DNA of 64,000 nt from Pseudomonadota bacterium (GTDB lineage: Bacteria; Pseudomonadota; Gammaproteobacteria; Steroidobacterales; Steroidobacteraceae): assembly GCA_021847105.1 (NCBI GenBank), contig JAJZUT010000005.1:124001-188000 (forward strand), in the 5' to 3' direction. How positions within the stretch are numbered: the first letter of the stretch is position 1; each line of letters begins with the position of its first letter. Positions 35,546 to 44,328 of this stretch are shown here, piece by piece. A program made the position numbers and the translations under genes. The notes under the pieces were generated by a model, which was not told the DNA's origin, ran no database searches, and saw nothing but the letters and a program-made list of their open reading frames with translations.

Positions 35546-36991
35546 TTAGCCCACCGCGCCTTCGAGGCTGACGGCGAGCAGGTTTTGTGCCTCGACCGCG
35601 AACTCCATCGGCAGTTCCTTGAACACCGATTTGCAGAAGCCGCTGACGATCAGGTTGACCGCGTCCTCGGCCGAGATGCCGCGGGCAAGGCAATAAAAGA
35701 GTTCGTCCTCGCTGATTTTCGAGGTGCTGGCCTCGTGCTCGACGGTGGCGGACTCGTTCTTCACTTCGACATAGGGGAAGGTATGAGCGCCGCACTCCCC
35801 GCCCATCAGCAGCGAGTCGCACTGCGTGAAGTTGCGCGCGCCGCTCGCGCTCGGCAGGATCTTCACCAGTCCCCGGTAGGTGTTCTGGCCGCGGCCGGCC
35901 GAGATGCCCTTGGAGATGATGGTGCTGCGCGTGTCGCGCCCGATGTGGATCATCTTGGTGCCGGTATCGGCCTGCTGGCGGTTGTTGACCGTGGCGACAG
36001 AGTAGAACTCGCCCACCGAGCCTTCCCCCCGCAGCACGCAACTCGGGTACTTCCAGGTGATCGCCGAGCCGGTTTCCACCTGCGTCCAGGAGATATGCGA
36101 ATTGCGCCCGCGGCACTCGCCGCGCTTGGTGACGAAGTTGTAAATGCCGCCGATACCTTCGGCATCACCTGGATACCAGTTCTGCACGGTTGAGTATTTG
36201 ATGAATGCCTCATCGAGGGCGATGAGCTCTACGACCGCCGCGTGCAGCTGGTTCTCGTCGCGCTGCGGGGCGGTGCAGCCCTCGAGATAACTGACGTGGG
36301 CGCCTTCATCGGCGATGATCAGCGTGCGCTCGAACTGGCCGGTCTTGGCCGCATTGATGCGGAAGTAGGTCGACAGCTCCATCGGGCAGCGCACTCCCTT
36401 CGGCACGTATACGAACGAGCCGTCGGAGAACACCGCGGAGTTGAGAGCCGCGAAGAAGTTGTCGCTGTAGGGCACGACGGTGCCGAGGTAGCGCTCGATC
36501 AGCTGCGGGTACTGGCGCACGGCCTCTGAGAATGGACAAAAGATGACCCCGGCTTCGTGCAGGCGCTCCTTGAACGTGGTGGCCACCGAGACGCTGTCGA
36601 ACACCGCGTCCACGGCGACGCCCGCGAGCCGGGCGCGCTCATGCAGCGGTACGCCGAGCTTCTCATAGGTCTCCAGCAGCTTCGGGTCGACCTCCGCAAG
36701 GCTCTTCGGTCCGTCGGTGCGCTTCTTCGGCGCTGAGTAATAGGAGATCGCCTGATAGTCGATCGGTGGATAGTGGGCATGGGGCCAGTGCGGTTCGCGC
36801 ATTGTCAGCCAGTGCCGCAGGGCCTTGAGGCGCCACTCGGTCAAAAATTCCGGCTCGCCCTTCTTGCGCGAGATCAGACGGACCACGTCCTCATCGAGCC
36901 CGGGCGGCACCGTGTCGGTGTCGATTTCGGTCACGAAGCCGTGCCGATAGCCGCGGCCGACCAGGTTCTGGAGCTCTGTGGTTTCGTTCAT
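35546..36991 (-). CDS. sufB: SufB, SUF scaffold subunit
   Basis: 481 residues. [19 protein letters not shown] near the N-terminus, [41 protein letters not shown] (cited in part as YLEGCTAP) and [17 protein letters not shown] with Cys and His ligands identify SufB. It carries the nascent Fe-S cluster in SufBC2D. It is the second gene of the operon, 23 nt after the Rrf2 regulator. Confidence 0.97.
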   Translation of the reverse strand: MNETTELQNLVGRGYRHGFVTEIDTDTVPPGLDEDVVRLISRKKGEPEFLTEWRLKALRHWLTMREPHWPHAHYPPIDYQAISYYSAPKKRTDGPKSLAEVDPKLLETYEKLGVPLHERARLAGVAVDAVFDSVSVATTFKERLHEAGVIFCPFSEAVRQYPQLIERYLGTVVPYSDNFFAALNSAVFSDGSFVYVPKGVRCPMELSTYFRINAAKTGQFERTLIIADEGAHVSYLEGCTAPQRDENQLHAAVVELIALDEAFIKYSTVQNWYPGDAEGIGGIYNFVTKRGECRGRNSHISWTQVETGSAITWKYPSCVLRGEGSVGEFYSVATVNNRQQADTGTKMIHIGRDTRSTIISKGISAGRGQNTYRGLVKILPSASGARNFTQCDSLLMGGECGAHTFPYVEVKNESATVEHEASTSKISEDELFYCLARGISAEDAVNLIVSGFCKSVFKELPMEFAVEAQNLLAVSLEGAVG

Positions 36992-37014
36992 GTGCGGTAA
37001 ACCAATGCAGTGGA

Positions 37015-37500
37015 TCAGCCGTTTGGGGAGCGCAGAGGGGCTGAGGAGACGGCCGCCTTCAGGTCACGCTCGAGGGCCGGCAGACGGGATTGGATGGGAT
37101 CGATGCCGGCGAGCTGTGCCAGGCTGACATCGAATAAGGAGCGCCGGATGGCCAGGTTCAGCCGCTGCCAGACCTGTCCGACGCGACAGCTGTCCTCGAT
37201 CCCGCACTGGCCATGGGCGACCGAGCAGTCGGTGAGCGCGACCGGCCCCTCGAGCGCATCGAGAATGGCTGCTGCGCTGATCTGCGTTGCGGGCCGCGCG
37301 AGTTGATAACCGCCGTGCAGGCCGCGAGTCGAGGTGACGAGCCCGGCGCGCTGCAACTGTTTCAGCAATTTGCTCACGGTGGGCGCGGCGATGTGCGTCT
37401 GCTCGGCGAGCGAGGTGGCCGTCTGCACGAGCTCGGGTTGTGCGGCGAGCACGGCGAGCAGCACAGTGGCGTAATCGGTGAGCCGGCTGATGCGGACCAT
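37015..37500 (-). CDS. SUF-operon Rrf2-family regulator (IscR-like)
   Basis: 161 residues from ATG 37500 ([15 protein letters not shown]). An Rrf2 winged helix ([35 protein letters not shown], cited in part as TVSKLLKQL) is followed by the three Fe-S cysteines in [20 protein letters not shown]. The regulator probably binds a [2Fe-2S] cluster and controls the SUF operon according to Fe-S demand. It leads the operon, and inverted repeats lie just upstream (37516-37538). Confidence 0.93.
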   Translation of the reverse strand: MVRISRLTDYATVLLAVLAAQPELVQTATSLAEQTHIAAPTVSKLLKQLQRAGLVTSTRGLHGGYQLARPATQISAAAILDALEGPVALTDCSVAHGQCGIEDSCRVGQVWQRLNLAIRRSLFDVSLAQLAGIDPIQSRLPALERDLKAAVSSAPLRSPNG

Positions 37501-37515
37501 GGGGGTATCCTCTGG

Positions 37516-37538
37516 AACTAGGACTAGTTTAGTACTAA
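37516..37538. promoter_or_regulatory. Inverted-repeat operator upstream of the SUF operon
   Basis: AACTAG and CTAGTT (37516-37521 and 37524-37529) form a perfect 6-bp repeat with a 2-nt spacer. It adjoins the perfect palindrome TTAGTACTAA (37529-37538). The region is AT-rich in a G+C-rich surround and overlaps the probable promoter. Binding by the Rrf2 protein is inferred. Confidence 0.6.
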
Positions 37539-37650
37539 TTGCGGGCGGAACCAAGCGGCATCCGGAACCAAGCGCCGCCGGCGCAGGTCATTTGGTATCC
37601 TTGCCGGCCTCGTGGCACGCGGCCAAATCACCCTGTTGCGGAGAATTGTC

Positions 37651-38670
37651 ATGAATCGCAGTGAGCTCGCTCGAATTGCCCAGGCGATGGTTGCCAAAGG
37701 CAAAGGCATCCTGGCCGCCGATGAGAGCACCGGCACCATCGCCAAGCGGTTCGCCGCGATTCAGCTGGACTCGACCGAGGAACACCGGCGCGCCTACCGC
37801 GAGCTGCTGTTCACCGCGCCCGGAGCGCCCGAATCGATCAGCGGGGTGATCCTGTACGACGAGACCATTCGCCAGAAGACTGCCGACGGGACGCCTTTTG
37901 CGCAGTACCTCACCCAGCACGGCATCGTGCCGGGCATCAAGGTCGACCGTGGCGCAAAGCCGCTGGCCGGATTCCCCGGGGAGACCGTGACCGAGGGACT
38001 CGATGGACTGCGTGAGCGGCTGATCGAGTACTACAAGCTCGGCGCCCGTTTTGCCAAGTGGCGCGCCGTCATCGACATCGGCCCCACCATGCCGAGCGCC
38101 TTCGGCATCGAAGCCAACGCGCATGCGCTCGCCCGTTACGCCGCGCTGTGCCAGGAAAATGGCATCGTGCCGATCGTCGAGCCTGAGGTGCTGATGGATG
38201 GCGGGCATTCCATCGAGCGGTGCGAAGAGGTGACGGATGCGACGCTCGATTGCGTCTTCAAGCAACTGCAGGCCCATCGCATTTATCTCGAAGGCATGGT
38301 GCTCAAGCCCAATATGGTCATCGCGGGCAAGAAAGCCGCCGTGCAGGCGAGCCCCGAGGCGGTGGCGCAGGCCACCGTGCGCTGCCTGAAACGCCATGTC
38401 CCCCCGGCCGTGCCGGGCATTGCCTTTCTCTCCGGCGGACAGTCCCCGACGGAGGCGACGCTGCATCTGTCGTTGATCAACCGCGCAGGAGCGCTGCCTT
38501 GGGCGGTCACCTTCAGTTATGGTCGGGCGCTGCAGGAGACGGCGCTGAAGGCCTGGGGCGGCCGCAACGCAGACTTTAAGGCCGGCCAGCTCGAATTCGC
38601 TCGCCGGGCGCGCCTGAACGGACTCGCCAGTACCGGCAGCTACCAGCCAGAGATGGAAAAAGCGGCCTGA
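37651..38670 (+). CDS. Class I fructose-bisphosphate aldolase
   Basis: 339 residues of the eukaryote-type class I aldolase. GILAADESTGTIAKRF and YDETIRQKTADG near the N-terminus, WRAVIDIG, VEPEVLMDGGHS and the Schiff-base Lys in LEGMVLKPNMV followed by AFLSGGQSPTEAT. It cleaves fructose 1,6-bisphosphate without a metal ion. ATG 37651 has GGAG upstream. It is oriented away from the SUF operon and is 28 bp before mlaF, so the mla genes may be co-transcribed with it. Confidence 0.95.
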   Translation: MNRSELARIAQAMVAKGKGILAADESTGTIAKRFAAIQLDSTEEHRRAYRELLFTAPGAPESISGVILYDETIRQKTADGTPFAQYLTQHGIVPGIKVDRGAKPLAGFPGETVTEGLDGLRERLIEYYKLGARFAKWRAVIDIGPTMPSAFGIEANAHALARYAALCQENGIVPIVEPEVLMDGGHSIERCEEVTDATLDCVFKQLQAHRIYLEGMVLKPNMVIAGKKAAVQASPEAVAQATVRCLKRHVPPAVPGIAFLSGGQSPTEATLHLSLINRAGALPWAVTFSYGRALQETALKAWGGRNADFKAGQLEFARRARLNGLASTGSYQPEMEKAA

Positions 38671-38698
38671 ACGGTCCGCATTTTTCGAAGGGATCCGC

Positions 38699-39535
38699 GT
38701 GACCGACTCAGGAAATGTCCCGACGCCGGCAGTCAGCGACGCCGTGGTCGATGTGCGCGACGTGCACTACGCCGTCGATGGCCGGGCGATCTTCAGCGGG
38801 CTCAACATCGTTGCGCGCCGCGGCCTGATCACCGCCGTCATGGGACCGAGCGGCACGGGTAAAACGACGCTGCTGCGACTCATCACCGGTCAGATCTACG
38901 CCGACCGCGGTGTGGTATCGGTGTTCGGCCGCGATGTTGGCACGCTGCGCGGCCGTGAGCTGTACGCCACCCGTCAGCGCATGGGCATGCTGTTTCAGAA
39001 CGGTGCGCTGCTGACTGACATCGACGTATTCGAGAACGTTGCCTTTCCGGTGCGCGAGCACACCGATCTGCCCGAGCCGCTCATCCGCAAGCTGGTGCTG
39101 ACCAAGCTCGAGGCGGTCGGTCTGCGCGGCGCGGCGCATATGATGCCTGCGGAGCTCTCCGGCGGCATGGCGCGGCGTGTGGCGCTGGCACGGGCCATCG
39201 TGATGGATCCGGAAGTGCTGATCTATGACGAGCCGTTTGTGGGGCTCGATCCGATCTCCCTCGGGGTGATCCTGCGGTTGGTCAAACAGATGAATGACGC
39301 GCTGAAAATCACCAGTATCGTCGTCTCGCACGACGTGCAGGAGATCTCGAGCATTGCCGATTACAGCTACCTGCTCTCTGGCGGCGGCGTGGTCGCCTCC
39401 GGCACGCCCGCCGAACTGGCGCGCAGCGAATCCGCGACGGTGCGCCAGTTCATGACCGGCAGTGCCGAGGGCCCGGTGCCGTTTCACTATCCGGCGGCCG
39501 ATTATGCCGCCGAGCTGCTGGAGACAGCCCGATGA
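38699..39535 (+). CDS. mlaF: MlaF, ATPase of the Mla phospholipid transporter
   Basis: 278 residues with GTG start preceded by AAGGGA. Walker A is GPSGTGKTT, signature LSGGMARRVALARA and Walker B VLIYDEPFVGLDP, the standard MlaF spacing. It powers MlaFEDB at the inner membrane, which maintains outer-membrane lipid asymmetry. The stop overlaps the mlaE start (ATGA). Confidence 0.96.
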   Translation: MTDSGNVPTPAVSDAVVDVRDVHYAVDGRAIFSGLNIVARRGLITAVMGPSGTGKTTLLRLITGQIYADRGVVSVFGRDVGTLRGRELYATRQRMGMLFQNGALLTDIDVFENVAFPVREHTDLPEPLIRKLVLTKLEAVGLRGAAHMMPAELSGGMARRVALARAIVMDPEVLIYDEPFVGLDPISLGVILRLVKQMNDALKITSIVVSHDVQEISSIADYSYLLSGGGVVASGTPAELARSESATVRQFMTGSAEGPVPFHYPAADYAAELLETAR

Positions 39536-40293
39536 GTGCCAGCGGCAGAACCGGACTGATGGAGGCGGTGCGTAAGGTCGGGGTGACGGGACTGTTTTTC
39601 CTGCGGCTACTGGCGGCGTGCGTGCCGGCTCTGGCACGACCAAGGCTGATCATCGCGCAGATCTACAACGCCGGCGCTCGCTCGCTCATCATCATCATGC
39701 TCTCGGGGCTGTTCACCGGCATGGTGCTCGGACTGCAGGGCTATGACCTGCTCAACCGGTTCGGGGCCACCGAAGCGCTCGGTACGGCCGCGGCGCTCGC
39801 GCTGCTGAGGGAGCTTGGCCCGGTGCTGACGGCGCTGCTTTTTGCCGGGCGGGCCGGCACCTCGCTCACGTCGGAAATCGGCCTGATGCGCGCAACCGAT
39901 CAGCTCACGGCGATGGAGGTAATGGCAGTCGATCCGTTGCGATACGTCGCGGCACCCCGCTTCCTTGGCGGGCTGATTGCCGTGCCGCTGCTGACGGCGA
40001 TCTTCAACGCCATCGGACTGTACGGAGCCCAGCTCATCGGCGTGCAGATGATGGGGGTCGATCACGGCATTTTCTGGGCCCAGACCCAAAGCGCCCTTGC
40101 CCTGAAGGACGTGACTGAGGGGATCGTCAAAAGCCTCGTGTTCGGCGCGGTCATCAGCCTAATCGCGGTCAATGAGGGCTACCACGCCGAGCCGACCGCC
40201 GAAGGCGTTGGCCTCGCCACCACCCGTACTGTAGTGGCTTCTTCGGTGATGACGCTGCTGCTCGATTACGTGCTGACCGCTGCATTTTTGTAA
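39532..40293 (+). CDS. mlaE: MlaE, permease of the Mla transporter
   Basis: 253 residues with five hydrophobic segments. The conserved MlaE core LRELGPVLTALLFAGRAGTSLTSEIGLM (cited in part: LRELGPVLTALL), RATDQLTAMEVM and the EGYHAEPTAEGVG loop near the end are visible. It is the integral-membrane partner of MlaF and MlaD. Confidence 0.96.
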   Translation: MSASGRTGLMEAVRKVGVTGLFFLRLLAACVPALARPRLIIAQIYNAGARSLIIIMLSGLFTGMVLGLQGYDLLNRFGATEALGTAAALALLRELGPVLTALLFAGRAGTSLTSEIGLMRATDQLTAMEVMAVDPLRYVAAPRFLGGLIAVPLLTAIFNAIGLYGAQLIGVQMMGVDHGIFWAQTQSALALKDVTEGIVKSLVFGAVISLIAVNEGYHAEPTAEGVGLATTRTVVASSVMTLLLDYVLTAAFL

Positions 40294-40309
40294 GAGGATC
40301 TCTTTCGCC

Positions 40310-40834
40310 ATGCGCGCCAATCGCTCTCTTGAAATCGGAACGGGCCTGTTCGTGCTGCTCGGGCTTGCGGCGCTGCTGTTTCTCAGCATGCAGCTGCCGG
40401 CCAACGGCTTGAAGTTCGGCTTCAACAAATCAGTCGGATATCCGATTACCGCAGAATTCGACAATATCGGTGGCCTGAAGGTCGGCGCTCCGGTTCGTAT
40501 GGCCGGCGTCCGCATCGGGGATGTCACCCGCATCGGGTTCGACACCAACACCGAGCGCGCCGAGGTGTGGATGCGCATCGATGCGCGCTTCAACCAGATT
40601 CCCGCCGATAGCTCGGCCAGTATCGACACCGAGGGTATCCTCGGTGCGCAATACATCAGCATCAGTCCGGGCGGAATGCCGACCTACCTCAAGGCCGGCA
40701 GCCAGATCATCCAGACCCAGTCGGCCCTGGTGCTCGAGAACCTGATCAACAAGTTTTTTGCCAACTTCGCCAGCAAGAGCGGCAGCAGCAGCAGCAGCAA
40801 GAGCTCGGGCGGCGGGGCAAAGGAGCCGAAATGA
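40310..40834 (+). CDS. mlaD: MlaD, MCE-domain subunit
   Basis: 174 residues. One transmembrane helix (about 6-25) is followed by an MCE domain (about 38-120: YPITAEFDNIGGLKVGAPVRMAGVRIGDV, cited in part as AEFDNIGGLK). The C-terminus is a Ser/Lys-rich tail encoded by an AGC triplet run (about 40781-40800), giving SGSSSSSKSSGG. MlaD forms the periplasmic hexamer that holds lipid. The low-complexity tail is unlike E. coli MlaD. It overlaps mlaC by 4 nt. Confidence 0.95.
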   Translation: MRANRSLEIGTGLFVLLGLAALLFLSMQLPANGLKFGFNKSVGYPITAEFDNIGGLKVGAPVRMAGVRIGDVTRIGFDTNTERAEVWMRIDARFNQIPADSSASIDTEGILGAQYISISPGGMPTYLKAGSQIIQTQSALVLENLINKFFANFASKSGSSSSSKSSGGGAKEPK

Positions 40835-41490
40835 TGAAACCCGTAACCGTGTTCGCCGCGGCGGCCATCGCCGTGATGCTGCTCGGGCAGCCGATGCCGG
40901 CAATTGCCGCCCCGAGCGAGCAGAGCGCCCCCGTGGCGTTCGAGCAGCCCTCGCAGATGGTGCAGTCGGTCGCCAACGAGATCCTGCAGGCGCTCAACGG
41001 ACATCGCTCGCAGCTGCGTCACGATCCGAAGCAGATCTCAGTGATCGTCAACAAGTATCTGCTGCCACACTTCGATGCGGAGCTCGCGGCCGATGGCGTG
41101 CTCGGGCGCTTCGCGCGTACGGCGACCCCGCAGCAGAAAGCCCGCTTCATTCAGGCGTTCAGGGACTCGCTGATCAAAAACTATGGCGCGTTCCTGCTGG
41201 ATTTCCATTCCAATATGCTGACGGTCTACCCGACGCACGTGAGGCCGGGCACGCAGGTCACGGTTGTGCGCACCGTGTTCACGCGCGCCGATGGCTCGAA
41301 GGTGCCCGTACTGTTTTATGTCTACATGACCCCGACGGGCTGGAAAGCTTTCGATCTCAATGTCGAGGGCGTCAGCTACGTGACCAGCTATCGCGCCGAT
41401 CTCGGCCCGCAGATCGAGCAGTACGGACTCGATGCCGTGATCAAACGGCTGGAAAACGGCGAAAAGCCGAGCGCACTCAACAAGCACTGA
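40831..41490 (+). CDS. mlaC: MlaC, periplasmic phospholipid-binding protein
   Basis: 219 residues with a signal peptide (cleavage near AIAA-APSE, about residue 27). Family features: LRHDPKQISVIVNKYLLPHFD, FIQAFRDSLIKNYGAFLLD and GWKAFDLNVEGVSYVTSYR (each cited in part). It shuttles phospholipid between MlaA at the outer membrane and MlaFEDB at the inner membrane. Confidence 0.95.
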   Translation: MMKPVTVFAAAAIAVMLLGQPMPAIAAPSEQSAPVAFEQPSQMVQSVANEILQALNGHRSQLRHDPKQISVIVNKYLLPHFDAELAADGVLGRFARTATPQQKARFIQAFRDSLIKNYGAFLLDFHSNMLTVYPTHVRPGTQVTVVRTVFTRADGSKVPVLFYVYMTPTGWKAFDLNVEGVSYVTSYRADLGPQIEQYGLDAVIKRLENGEKPSALNKH

Positions 41491-41498
41491 GAGCTCCC

Positions 41499-41828
41499 AT
41501 GTCGGGCAACACGAGCGCCTCGGGCGGCGCATTCGAATTCACGGTCCGCGCCGAAGGACAGGCCGAGGCGCGCGGTCCCCTCGTGTTCGCCACGGCGCGG
41601 CGTGCTCGCGCGGTAGGGCTGTCCGCCCTGCGTGCTGCGGGGGGGATGCTCGTGATCGATTGCGTATCGCTGGGTCCGACCGACAGCGCGGGATTGTCCG
41701 TGCTGCTTGACTGGCTGGCCGAGGCGCGCCGCGCAGGCCGTCAGCTGCGCTATCAGCACTTGCCGGACGATCTGCTGCGCCTGGCGCGCATCAGCGCCGT
41801 TGACGGGATGCTGCTGCAGGGCGTCTGA
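41499..41828 (+). CDS. mlaB: MlaB, STAS-domain subunit
   Basis: 109 residues from ATG 41499, 8 nt after mlaC. A short STAS domain: LVIDCVSLGPTDSAGLSVLLDWL with the central Asp-Ser-Ala-Gly loop, then LRYQHLPDDLLRLARIS. In E. coli MlaB stabilises MlaF. It completes the mlaFEDCB operon and is followed by a strong hairpin. Confidence 0.9.
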   Translation: MSGNTSASGGAFEFTVRAEGQAEARGPLVFATARRARAVGLSALRAAGGMLVIDCVSLGPTDSAGLSVLLDWLAEARRAGRQLRYQHLPDDLLRLARISAVDGMLLQGV

Positions 41829-41844
41829 TCGGGTCTGCGAATTC

Positions 41845-41873
41845 GGGCCCGGCGCAGCGGCTGCGCCGGGCCC
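41845..41873. terminator. Bidirectional hairpin between mlaB and mlaA
   Basis: GGGCCCGGCGCAG and CTGCGCCGGGCCC form a perfect 13-bp stem with a 3-nt loop, exactly between the convergent stops of mlaB and mlaA. There is no U-tract. A termination role for both strands is likely from position. Confidence 0.65.
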
Positions 41874-41880
41874 GGCCCGC

Positions 41881-42630
41881 TCAGTTGCCGCCGCCCTGGA
41901 ATTGCTTCAGCTCCTGCTCGGCATCGTTCTGCTGCTGGCTCATGCCCTGAACCATGTAGCGGCGCTGCGCGAGGTAGGCGTGGCGAGCAAAGGTGTACGG
42001 ATCGAAGGCCTGACGGATCAGGCGGATGGTCGGCTGCAATTTCTGATCGGTGTTCAGCAGGCCGACTCCCCGGGTCCCCCAGTCGGCCCAGGTGTTCTGC
42101 ACGTAATGCATCGGGCTGGCGTACTCGGCCGGCACGAGGCCGACCGCGTCACGGACGTCGGAGGGGCCGAGGAAGGGCAGTACCAGATACGGCCCGGTGC
42201 CAATGCCCCATTTGCCGAACGTCTGGCCGAAATCACGGTCCTCACGCGGCAGCCCCATGTGCACGGCCGGGTCGAATAATCCGCCGATCCCGAGCGTCGT
42301 GTTGACCACCAGCCGGCCGGTGTCGCGCGCGAAGTCCTTGATTTGCCCCTGCAACAGATCATTGACGATCACGATCGGGTAATCGAGGTTGCTGAAGAAG
42401 TTACTGATGCCGAGCCGGATCGGATGGGGGACCACCCGCACGTAGGTCCGCGCCACGGGGGTGGCGACGTGATTGTAGAACTGCATGTCGAAATGGAATG
42501 TCGCGCGGTTCATTCTCTGCCACGGATCGTGCGGGCTGCGCTCCGCCGGCGGCACGCTCGCGCAGCCGATGAGTGCCATGGAGAGCAGGCAAAGGGAAAT
42601 CAGCGCGAATTTCTTACCGTTATTTGTCAT
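41881..42630 (-). CDS. mlaA: MlaA (VacJ) outer-membrane lipoprotein
   Basis: 249 residues. A lipoprotein signal ends in LIGC at Cys23. MlaA core: DPWQRMNRATFHFD, NDLLQGQIKDFARDTGRLVVNTTLGIGGLFD (cited in part), REDRDFGQTFGKWG and YLVLPFLGPSDVRD. MlaA forms the outer-membrane doughnut that extracts mislocalised phospholipid. It lies convergent to mlaFEDCB rather than within it, which is a less common layout. Confidence 0.95.
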   Translation of the reverse strand: MTNNGKKFALISLCLLSMALIGCASVPPAERSPHDPWQRMNRATFHFDMQFYNHVATPVARTYVRVVPHPIRLGISNFFSNLDYPIVIVNDLLQGQIKDFARDTGRLVVNTTLGIGGLFDPAVHMGLPREDRDFGQTFGKWGIGTGPYLVLPFLGPSDVRDAVGLVPAEYASPMHYVQNTWADWGTRGVGLLNTDQKLQPTIRLIRQAFDPYTFARHAYLAQRRYMVQGMSQQQNDAEQELKQFQGGGN

Positions 42631-42732
42631 GACGTGTCCGTGCGCAGTCCAGATGCGCGTTGTATGGCCCAGAGTTTTCGTCTCGGCGCTCCCTGCTGGA
42701 GCACCGCCCCCGCGGTGCGGTTTGCCCGTCGC

Positions 42733-44232
42733 TTAGCTGCTATGCCGGGCCCGCAGTTGCATCAAGTAGTCCTTGACCTCCTTCATCCGCGCGCTGATGC
42801 GTTCGCGCTGCACGTAATTCAGATGCGGCATGCCAAGTGCGATCTGGTACTGCTTGATCGCAAGAGGCAGATTGCCCTGGGAGAGCTGGTACTCCCCCAT
42901 GTAGTAATAAGCGTCGCCCAGATCGCCGGCGGCGCTTGCTGCGCGGGCCGTCAGTTCGATCTGGCCCGGGGTCGGGTTGACGAGGTTGAACAGGTCGAGC
43001 AGCATCCGATGCGCCTGCGCGTTCTGGCCATTCTGCATCAGCGCTTGCGCGTAGCGGACGGTAACCGGGACGTTGAGTGGGAACAGGCGCTTGGCCCGTT
43101 CGAACGTCGCGAGCGCGGCGGACATCTCACCGGCGGCGGCCTGCGCGTGTCCGAGCGCAACATACAGCAGATGTAGGTCGGGGTGCTCGCGCAGCAATGT
43201 CCCGAACAGTTGAACTGCGCGGCCGGCCTGGCCGGCACGCTCCAGGGCCAGCGCATAGCCGTACTCATCACCGAGGTCGCGATGACCGCGCGCAATGCGA
43301 TTGGCATAGTAGCGCACGAGATTGTCGGACGATGGCGCGGTGAGCACCCGCACACGCGCTTTGATGATGTAGTAATCCGGCGAACTCGTGTCCGGTGCGG
43401 GAGGAAATTGCGCGGCGCGTGCCCGCGCCTGCGCGATGCGATCGACGGTGATGGGGTGATCGATGAGCACCGCCGGCACCCAGCTGTCCTGAATGCCCTC
43501 GAGGCGCATCATCTTCTGGAAGATATCGGCCATAGCCTGTGGATCGAAACCTGCGGCGGCGAGATATTCGATCCCAACACGGTCGGCCTCTTCCTCGACG
43601 CTGCGGCTGTAGTCGATTTGCTCCTGCGCGGCCAGTCCCTGCGAGGCGACGATACCGCCTTCGATCGCCTGGCCGCTGCCGCCAACTGCCCCGAGCAGGA
43701 TGGTGGCGAGCATGGTGGCAAGCGATTCCATGTTTGCCTTGTGGGCATTGAGGAGCTTGCGGGCGATGTGATTCTGGGTCTCGTGCGCGGTTTCGTGCGC
43801 CATCACCGCCGCGAGTTCGGACTCGGTTTGGGTAAAGACGATCAGTCCGGAGTTGATGAACACGAAGTTGCCGGGTGCCGCGAAGGAGTTCACCACCGGT
43901 GTGTCGACGCACAGGTAATGAAAGCCCGAGGCGCCCTGGGCGCTCTGTGCGGCGAGGCGCTTGCCGATCTCGGTCAGGTATTCCTCGACTTCCGGATCCT
44001 CGACCAGCTGATGCGCCGCGCGCATCTGCAGCATCATGGTGTAGCCGATCTGGAACTGTTCGGACTTCGGCAGCGCCACGGAAGCGGCGCTGCCGAGGGC
44101 GGGCAATTGGGAGTCGATCGCCGAGGGCAGGTCCGTGGTGAGGGGGATCGGTGGCAACGGTGGCGGAACCGCTGCAGTTGCTACCGCAGCGTTCAGGAAG
44201 GCAGCCAGGACAATCCACACGAAGGCGCGCAT
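42733..44232 (-). CDS. M48 metalloprotease with TPR repeats (BepA-like)
   Basis: 499 residues from ATG 44232. A signal peptide (about 1-21) is followed by the M48 catalytic domain with HETAH (the HEXXH zinc motif, in AVMAHETAHETQ) and the third ligand in SVEEEADRVG. A C-terminal TPR array (about 300-480) follows, e.g. GHAQAAAGEMSAALATFERA (cited in part) and YYYMGEYQLSQGNLPLAIKQY. BepA-type proteins edit misfolded LptD/BamA intermediates in the periplasm. Its neighbours, mlaA and phoH, are also envelope or stress genes. Confidence in family is high; orthology to BepA is likely. Confidence 0.93.
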   Translation of the reverse strand: MRAFVWIVLAAFLNAAVATAAVPPPLPPIPLTTDLPSAIDSQLPALGSAASVALPKSEQFQIGYTMMLQMRAAHQLVEDPEVEEYLTEIGKRLAAQSAQGASGFHYLCVDTPVVNSFAAPGNFVFINSGLIVFTQTESELAAVMAHETAHETQNHIARKLLNAHKANMESLATMLATILLGAVGGSGQAIEGGIVASQGLAAQEQIDYSRSVEEEADRVGIEYLAAAGFDPQAMADIFQKMMRLEGIQDSWVPAVLIDHPITVDRIAQARARAAQFPPAPDTSSPDYYIIKARVRVLTAPSSDNLVRYYANRIARGHRDLGDEYGYALALERAGQAGRAVQLFGTLLREHPDLHLLYVALGHAQAAAGEMSAALATFERAKRLFPLNVPVTVRYAQALMQNGQNAQAHRMLLDLFNLVNPTPGQIELTARAASAAGDLGDAYYYMGEYQLSQGNLPLAIKQYQIALGMPHLNYVQRERISARMKEVKDYLMQLRARHSS

Positions 44233-44328
44233 GCAGCTTGGACCTCGGCCGGCGGCCATCGGTTTCCCTTTACGAACAGAAGCTTACAATTCTTCAGCTG
44301 CGGGACCGCACGCCGGTTCGGCGGCAGC

